From Gammaproteobacteria bacterium (GTDB lineage: Bacteria > Pseudomonadota > Gammaproteobacteria > Xanthomonadales > Wenzhouxiangellaceae): DNA of 11,477 nt. The stretch is taken from contig PWWM01000203.1 in the NCBI GenBank assembly GCA_003561495.1, positions 1 to 11,477 of the forward strand. Reading direction: 5' to 3'. Positions 8,601 to 11,477 of this stretch are shown here, piece after piece. The translations under genes were made by a program, and so were the position numbers. Under the pieces are notes generated by a model. The model had not been told where the DNA came from and did no database searches. It saw nothing but the letters and a program-made list of their open reading frames with translations. Each line of letters opens with the position of its first letter. The first letter of the stretch is position 1.

Positions 8601-9181
8601 AGGCGCTCGAGATTCTCGCGAGTGTGACGAATCCGGTTCTCGGTCTCGCGACGACGTTCCTTGTAGCGCGAAATGCCGGCAGCCTCTTCAAGAAAAGCAC
8701 GCAACTCCTCGGGTCGGGCCTCGACGATCTGCGAAATCATGCCCTGTTCGATGATGGCGTAGCTGCGTGGCCCCAGGCCGGTGCCGAGAAACAGATCGGT
8801 GATGTCCTTGCGTCGGCAACGCGCGCCATTGAGAAAGTAGGCCGACTGTCCATCTCGACTGACCTGGCGCTTGACGGAGATCTCGCTGTAGCTGGCATAC
8901 TCGCCGCCGGCCCGGCCATCGGAGTTGTCAAACATCAACTCCACGGTTGCAGTGGCCACCGGCTTGCGCGAACTGGAGCCGGAAAAGATCACATCACTCA
9001 TCGACTCGCCGCGCAACTGGCGGGCCGAACTTTCACCCATCACCCACCGCACAGCGTCGATAATGTTGGACTTGCCGCATCCATTGGGGCCGACAATGCT
9101 CATGAGATTGGACGGGAATTTGACGGTGGTCGGCTCAACGAAAGATTTGAAGCCGGACAGTTTGATTGCGGTCAGTCGCAT
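5696..9181 (-). CDS. smc: Chromosome segregation ATPase SMC
   Basis: 1161 residues, the normal length for bacterial SMC. With ScpA and ScpB it forms the condensin ring that organises and separates sister chromosomes. The N-terminal head has Walker A GPNGCGKSN (31-39, Lys37) and the conserved stretch GTGLGPRSYAIIEQGMIS. Coiled coil runs from about 165 to 515, rich in Glu, Gln, Arg and Leu. A globular hinge lies at about 517-645 (VETVLADWLTAV region). The return coiled coil runs to about 985. The C-terminal head has the ABC signature LMSGGEKA (from 1062), Walker B PFCLLDEVD (Asp1091, Glu1092), and a terminal VTHNK switch. The ATG at 9181 was chosen because it opens MRLTAIKLSGFKSF, the universal SMC N-terminus; an upstream start at 9277 would run into queF on the other strand. 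The Shine-Dalgarno is weak. First gene of smc-zipA-ligA; divergent from queF. Confidence 0.97.
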   Translation of the reverse strand: MRLTAIKLSGFKSFVEPTTVKFPSNLMSIVGPNGCGKSNIIDAVRWVMGESSARQLRGESMSDVIFSGSSSRKPVATATVELMFDNSDGRAGGEYASYSEISVKRQVSRDGQSAYFLNGARCRRKDITDLFLGTGLGPRSYAIIEQGMISQIVEARPEELRAFLEEAAGISRYKERRRETENRIRHTRENLERLSDLREEVSKQLDKLRRQARAAERYRKLKGRYREDEARLLALRWRELRHRAESEEQALRNVENRLQEALARQRNAEKELETLRQNQHKASDQVSKIQAELYEVAGEIARLEQAIEHQREIRKRREAEYAETEAQLNELQQHLVLDKAQVKETSELVAELSPRLEQARQEETEAGEAVEAIEAELHQWQQKWQEHQGHAARAGNQSDLLKQRIEHLDDRMNRAAERLKTLQAQAGEQVSEKLLDEQRQARASLAESDRQLEQARQQAESARADIANQRERIETLRNDLETARARRHERHGRQESLRILNRDESGGEQAGQWLNEKGLDPESRVLESIEVSDKAWTVAVETVLADWLTAVRAERIDGLLDEHLPKSGLTLADGRDMASKPGTLAELVRNAGALTAILARVKRAENVAAAQSMLADLGPDESVVTPEGLWLGAGWLRQPTSDDQTDGLLQREQEIRELGELIGQDDQEIDSIEEHLKSARESLEQLEAKLHRAGESVDEAQRERARHQGQLSVINGRLEALDRQKKEASEEIADLKQRQEEDGQAVSEARASMQDALEAMQKAEDEREPLRKEKQRLDDVREAQRARQRQVRERRESLSLKVESSRAGLESLRQSIERMDNQVGQLQKRYLELSEALAQGDEPVRKQQQERDELLDKRLEIETRLRDARNHLESLEAKWREQEKARQGAVSQADEARSEQSERQLQLKETQLKAESLVGRIEELDGDLEALLESLPEGAETQQYQQELESLEEKIRRLEPVNLAAIDEAESEAERKEYLDRQHSDLEEALQTLEKAIERIDRESRTRFRETFEKVNTNLETLFPRLFGGGHAYLEMSGEDWLQSGVAIMARPPGKRIARIHLMSGGEKALTAVAFVFSIFNLNPAPFCLLDEVDAPLDDANVGRFSEMVREMSEHVQFLLVTHNKVTMEVTHQMLGVTMREPGVSRMVSVDLDKALALAEA
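5701..5704 (-). promoter_or_regulatory. Shine-Dalgarno of zipA inside the end of smc
   Basis: GAGG on the minus strand, 9 bases before the zipA GTG at 5691. It lies within the last codons of smc. Ribosomes ending smc would finish next to this site, so zipA translation is probably coupled to smc. The site also supports the GTG over the longer reading. Confidence 0.45.
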
Positions 9182-9194
9182 GGACGTCTTTTGA

Positions 9195-9223
9195 ATTAGT
9201 CTATTGTTTTGCCAACGAGCCAA
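9195..9223 (-). promoter_or_regulatory. Weak candidate promoter for smc
   Basis: On the minus strand, TTGGCT (9223-9218, 4 of 6 matches to -35), a 17-base spacer and ACTAAT (9200-9195, 4 of 6 matches to -10) lie in the 55-base gap between smc and queF. Transcription would begin near 9188, only about 7 bases before the smc ATG. The match is modest, and the true promoter could lie within queF. Confidence 0.25.
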
Positions 9224-9236
9224 AGGTGACCCGAAC

Positions 9237-9626
9237 ATGCCCAGCCAGCCCAGCCGGGAACTGGAAACATTTCCCAACCCGCAACCGGCGCGGGATTATA
9301 CCATCCGGATTCGAGTACCCGAATTTACCTGCCTGTGTCCCAAGACCGGTCAACCGGACTTTGCCGAGTTGCTGATCGAGTATGTGCCGGATCAACGGTG
9401 TGTCGAGCTTAAGGCCCTGAAAATGTACGTCTGGAGCTATCGCGACCAGGGCGCCTTTCACGAAGCAGTCACCAATCAGATCCTTGCCGACCTGGTCGAT
9501 GCCACCCATCCGCGCTTCATGCGCTTGAGCGCCGATTTCAATGTCCGTGGCGGCATTTACACGACCGTAGTCGCCGAGCATCGCGCCGAGAGCTGGCAGG
9601 CGCCCTCACCCGTCGCCCTGCCGTGA
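9237..9626 (+). CDS. queF: NADPH-dependent 7-cyano-7-deazaguanine (preQ0) reductase, type I
   Basis: 129 residues. QueF reduces the nitrile of preQ0 to the aminomethyl group of preQ1, the last step of queuosine synthesis before insertion into tRNA. Visible motifs: the thioimide-forming Cys34 and proton-donor Asp41 in TCLCPKTGQPDFAEL; the QueF NADPH motif E-L-K-A-L-K-M-Y (57-64), which separates the family from GTP cyclohydrolase I; and GAFHE (His75, Glu76), which binds the deazaguanine. It is a single T-fold module of the YkvM (type I) kind, unlike the double-module enzyme of E. coli, and is shorter than B. subtilis QueF (about 165 residues). The ATG at 9237 follows AAAGG (9222-9226) by 10 bases. 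An earlier in-frame start at 9204 would add 11 residues of non-family sequence. It is divergent from smc and convergent with the lipoprotein gene. No other que genes are in view. Confidence 0.95.
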   Translation: MPSQPSRELETFPNPQPARDYTIRIRVPEFTCLCPKTGQPDFAELLIEYVPDQRCVELKALKMYVWSYRDQGAFHEAVTNQILADLVDATHPRFMRLSADFNVRGGIYTTVVAEHRAESWQAPSPVALP

Positions 9627-10460
9627 TCACTCGGTCTCGGACTGAGCCTCATCCAGTGGCAGCATGGGCGTGATCTCGGCTGCCTCGTAAAGATCCTCGA
9701 CCAGCGCCTCCAGGCGTTGGCGAACCAGGTGACGGCTGATTCCTTCTCGCACATCATCCAGCGCCGGCACATCGATCGGTCGGGAGTCGGTCACCCGCAG
9801 GATCCGCCAGCCTTGTGGCGTCTCCAGCGGCAGACCAACCACCTCGCCGTCCTCGATCTCGTCAAGCATCACGGCGATGTCCTCCGGCAACTGGCTACGG
9901 TCCACCCACAGCGGCTGATCCACGCCCATTCCGGTCGCCTCGGCACTGGCCAGCAATTCATCGAACGTCACTTCGCCATCCTCCAGGCGAGCAATCTGGC
10001 GCAATGCCTCGGGCTGGTCACCATAAAGAATCGCCTCGATCTGGAACTGCCGGTCTCCAGCGCGATCAAGCTGAGCCTCGTAGACCGCGCGGATATCGTC
10101 GTCGGTCACCGGATAGTCGCGATAGATCTGATCGAAGTAGCGCAATTGCAGGGTTTCCAGATCCTGGATCATGCGCCGGGCGCGAACCCGCGGCTCACGG
10201 TCCAGCCCTTCCTCGCGTGCCGCATTGGCCACAGCTCGGAGCCGGATCAACTCCTCGAGGATCTCGCGCATACCCTCGTGGTCAGCCTCCGAGACATTGC
10301 GTTGACGCATCATGTACTCCAGCATCGGCAAGGTCACCGGTTCACCATCGACCAACACCAGAATGGTGTCATCCTCGTCGATCAATTGCTTGCCCGGCTC
10401 CTGCTGCTGACAAGCGACAAGAAAAAATAATACGATAATAATCAGTAAATTAAACTTCAT
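9627..10460 (-). CDS. Parvulin-like peptidyl-prolyl isomerase lipoprotein
   Basis: 277 residues from the ATG at 10460. The N-terminus MKFNLLIIIVLFFLVAC is a lipoprotein signal with lipobox LVAC and lipidated Cys17, so the protein is membrane-tethered and faces the periplasm. Residues 35-135 are a helical SurA/PpiC-type N-terminal region (LVDGEPVTLPMLEYMM, then long charged helices). Residues 137-228 look like a divergent parvulin domain, ending in the family motif PLETPQGWRILRVTDSRPID, comparable to the FGWHI.K...R end of rotamase domains. The usual GG.LGW core is degraded (around GMGVDQPLWV), so isomerase activity is uncertain and it may act mainly as a chaperone. EpsD-like proteins are an alternative relation. 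The ATG overlaps bolA by 11 bases; a second ATG at 10490 would add ten residues. The first codons are very AT-rich compared with the rest. Last gene of yciI-bolA-ppi. Confidence 0.75.
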   Translation of the reverse strand: MKFNLLIIIVLFFLVACQQQEPGKQLIDEDDTILVLVDGEPVTLPMLEYMMRQRNVSEADHEGMREILEELIRLRAVANAAREEGLDREPRVRARRMIQDLETLQLRYFDQIYRDYPVTDDDIRAVYEAQLDRAGDRQFQIEAILYGDQPEALRQIARLEDGEVTFDELLASAEATGMGVDQPLWVDRSQLPEDIAVMLDEIEDGEVVGLPLETPQGWRILRVTDSRPIDVPALDDVREGISRHLVRQRLEALVEDLYEAAEITPMLPLDEAQSETE

Positions 10461-10722
10461 TTTCAGAAAACGCCTCAATAGTGAGTGCATGAATGTCAGT
10501 TTCCATCAGTTCGCCCATGGCCGCATAAACTCGCCGATGCCGCGCCAGCCGCGGCAGGCCATGAAACAGCGCGCTGACAATGCGCACCCGGAAATGTCCA
10601 CGGCCGTCGCGCGCTCCGGGATGGCCAACATGCAGATGGGATTCATCGATCACCTCGAGATCCACCGGCTGCAGGGACTGCTCGAGTCTTTGGCGAATCA
10701 TTGCAACGCGCTGTTCGGTCAT
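10450..10722 (-). CDS. BolA family protein
   Basis: 90 residues. BolA proteins are small alpha-beta KH-like proteins that partner with monothiol glutaredoxins in iron-sulfur trafficking and, in E. coli, affect cell shape and transcription under stress. The sequence shows the start MTEQRVAMIRQRLEQSL, the central DLEVIDESHLHVGH strand, then GHFRVRIVSALFHG and the hallmark RHRRVYAAMGELM followed by DIHALTIEAF (RHR at 61-63, His78). These are the standard BolA signatures, including the His that can ligand iron-sulfur clusters. It resembles E. coli BolA, but the small relative IbaG cannot be wholly excluded without a tree, so no symbol is given. The ATG at 10722 overlaps the yciI stop as ATGA, and AAGG of the yciI tail lies 7 bases upstream as Shine-Dalgarno. 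Longer readings from 10800 lie inside yciI and are not supported. Middle gene of yciI-bolA-ppi. Confidence 0.9.
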   Translation of the reverse strand: MTEQRVAMIRQRLEQSLQPVDLEVIDESHLHVGHPGARDGRGHFRVRIVSALFHGLPRLARHRRVYAAMGELMETDIHALTIEAFSENEV

Positions 10723-11018
10723 GGCAGCACCTTCTTGAACGGTTGCACCTCGGCGCTCGACCAGGCCCCGGACTGGATGTAGGGGTCGGCATCGGCCCAT
10801 TCCCTGGCCGCTGCCAGGCTGTCAAATTCGGCCACGACCAGCGAACCCTTGAATCCGGCTGGCCCGGGATCTTCTCCATCAATGGCCGGAAGCGGACCGG
10901 CCAGTAGCAGGCGTCCCTCATCGGCCAGCGCCCGCAGGCGCGCCAGATGGGGCTCGCGCGCGGTTGCACGCCGCTCCAGGCTATCAGTCACATCCCGACC
11001 CAGAATCATGTAAAGCAT
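10719..11018 (-). CDS. yciI: YciI family protein
   Basis: 99 residues, closely like E. coli YciI along its full length: MLYMILGRDVTDSLERR, EPHLARLRALADEGRLLLAG, DPGPAGFKGSLVVAEF, AAAREWADADPYI and the C-terminal VQPFKKVLP. The family has a ferredoxin-like alpha-beta fold related to muconolactone isomerase and dimerises with a pocket near the conserved His24 and the Asp in the DPG turn. The substrate of YciI itself is not established, so this is a family assignment, not an enzyme function. It is cytoplasmic with no signal peptide. It is the first gene of the yciI-bolA-ppi group and ends in an ATGA overlap with bolA. A candidate promoter (11046-11073) gives a leader of about 20 bases. The Shine-Dalgarno is weak. 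The gene is divergent from scpA. Confidence 0.93.
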   Translation of the reverse strand: MLYMILGRDVTDSLERRATAREPHLARLRALADEGRLLLAGPLPAIDGEDPGPAGFKGSLVVAEFDSLAAAREWADADPYIQSGAWSSAEVQPFKKVLP

Positions 11019-11045
11019 GACGATTTCACTGGCGGCAAAACCGCT

Positions 11046-11073
11046 ATTGTACGGCCTGTGTCTGATTTGTTCA
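11046..11073 (-). promoter_or_regulatory. Candidate promoter of yciI-bolA-ppi
   Basis: On the minus strand, TACAAT (11051-11046, 5 of 6 matches to -10) lies 16 bases after TGAACA (11073-11068, 4 of 6 matches to -35). Transcription would start near 11039, about 21 bases before the yciI ATG. It is in the 105-base divergent gap shared with scpA. Confidence 0.4.
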
Positions 11074-11108
11074 CGCGATCCGCGGGCAAAACCGAACGTA
11101 AAACGGGT

Positions 11109-11114
11109 ACACTT
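11109..11114 (+). promoter_or_regulatory. Candidate -10 box of scpA (possible leaderless start)
   Basis: TACACT, 4 of 6 matches to the -10 consensus, ends 9 bases before the scpA ATG at 11124. Transcription would begin about 7 bases downstream, near 11121, almost on the start codon. No good -35 box is seen at the expected distance (around 11086), and no Shine-Dalgarno is present in the short leader TTGCTGCCCTT. Confidence 0.35.
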
Positions 11115-11123
11115 GCTGCCCTT

Positions 11124-11477
11124 ATGAACGAGGTTACCGACATTCGCCTTGCGCAGACGGAAATGCCGTTTGCCGTGGTTCAGGGTCAGCCCCTGCTGAA
11201 GCTGCCCGATGACCTCTACATTCCGCCCGATGCACTGGAAATTTTTCTCGAGGCCTTCGAGGGCCCACTGGATCTGCTGCTTTACCTGATCCGTCGCCAG
11301 AACCTGGATATTCTCGACATTCCAATTGCCGAGATCACTCGCCAGTACACCAGCTATATCGAAATGATGCAGGGTATGCGCATCGAGCTGGCTGCCGAGT
11401 ATCTGGTCATGGCCGCCATTCTTGCCGAAATCAAGTCGCGCATGCTGCTGCCCCGTCCCGAGCCTGACCAGATCGGA
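11124..11477 (+). CDS. scpA: Segregation and condensation protein A, N-terminal part
   Basis: Partial gene: 118 codons from the ATG at 11124 to the window edge, with no stop. ScpA is the kleisin that bridges the two SMC heads and recruits ScpB. The N-terminal SMC-neck-binding domain is clear: LEIFLEAFEGPLDLLLYLIR at about 38-57, QNLDILDIPIAEITRQY at 59-75, then AAEYLVMAAILAEIKSRMLL (90-109), the helix that packs on the SMC neck. The first 35 residues (MPFAVVQGQPLLKLPDDLYIPP region) are an extension of the kind seen in gammaproteobacterial ScpA. A second ATG at 11163 is possible but would cut into that extension. scpB would be expected next to the right, outside the window. The partner smc lies about 1.9 kb to the left on the opposite strand, in a separate transcription unit. 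Confidence 0.95.
   Translation, partial: MNEVTDIRLAQTEMPFAVVQGQPLLKLPDDLYIPPDALEIFLEAFEGPLDLLLYLIRRQNLDILDIPIAEITRQYTSYIEMMQGMRIELAAEYLVMAAILAEIKSRMLLPRPEPDQIG

Noticed and set aside
7829..9199. 456-codon plus-strand open frame
   Set aside because: It lies antisense to smc, whose own frame has all SMC motifs. The translated string is biased and matches no family I recognise; it is a shadow created by GC-rich codon use.

Overview
The window reads as chromosomal, GC-rich DNA from a gammaproteobacterium that uses SMC-ScpAB rather than MukBEF. The evidence is the smc-zipA-ligA gene order, the presence of ZipA (a gammaproteobacterial divisome protein), a YciI-BolA pair and an ScpA start. I would place it near the Xanthomonadales/Chromatiales (Wenzhouxiangella-like lineages fit), but the taxon is an inference from gene content. 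I see no tRNA, rRNA, CRISPR array, insertion sequence or phage gene. Nearly all of the DNA is coding; the longest gap between genes is about 170 bases.

Layout. (1) Positions 1-2343, minus strand: an accessory-looking envelope pair. A sigma70-like promoter (2314-2343) and a leader with a perfect 8-bp hairpin precede a membrane-anchored protein of five carboxypeptidase-regulatory-like beta-sandwich domains (451-2196). After 44 bases comes a secreted beta-helix-type protein that runs off the left edge (1-406). (2) Positions 2368-2808: a single-domain universal stress protein, minus strand. (3) Positions 2925-9181, minus strand: smc, zipA and ligA, tightly packed or overlapping, covering chromosome organisation, Z-ring anchoring and DNA ligation. 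(4) Positions 9237-9626, plus strand: queF, a compact preQ0 reductase of queuosine synthesis, divergent from smc and abutting the next gene tail to tail. (5) Positions 9627-11018, minus strand: yciI, bolA and a parvulin-like lipoprotein gene, overlapping at both junctions and probably one operon. (6) Positions 11124-11477, plus strand: the first 118 codons of scpA, the kleisin partner of SMC, with a possible leaderless start.

Functional reading. The centre and right of the window are mostly housekeeping functions: SMC and ScpA are subunits of one condensin, although the genes are in separate transcription units about 1.9 kb apart; ZipA tethers FtsZ to the membrane; LigA seals nicks. The least understood part is the left-hand envelope pair, for which I can describe fold and topology but not function. 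Several start codons (GTG for the multidomain protein and for ZipA; internal ATGs for SMC, QueF, BolA and the lipoprotein) were chosen from Shine-Dalgarno spacing and family alignment rather than from maximum open-frame length. I found no convincing evidence for a wholly new system here.
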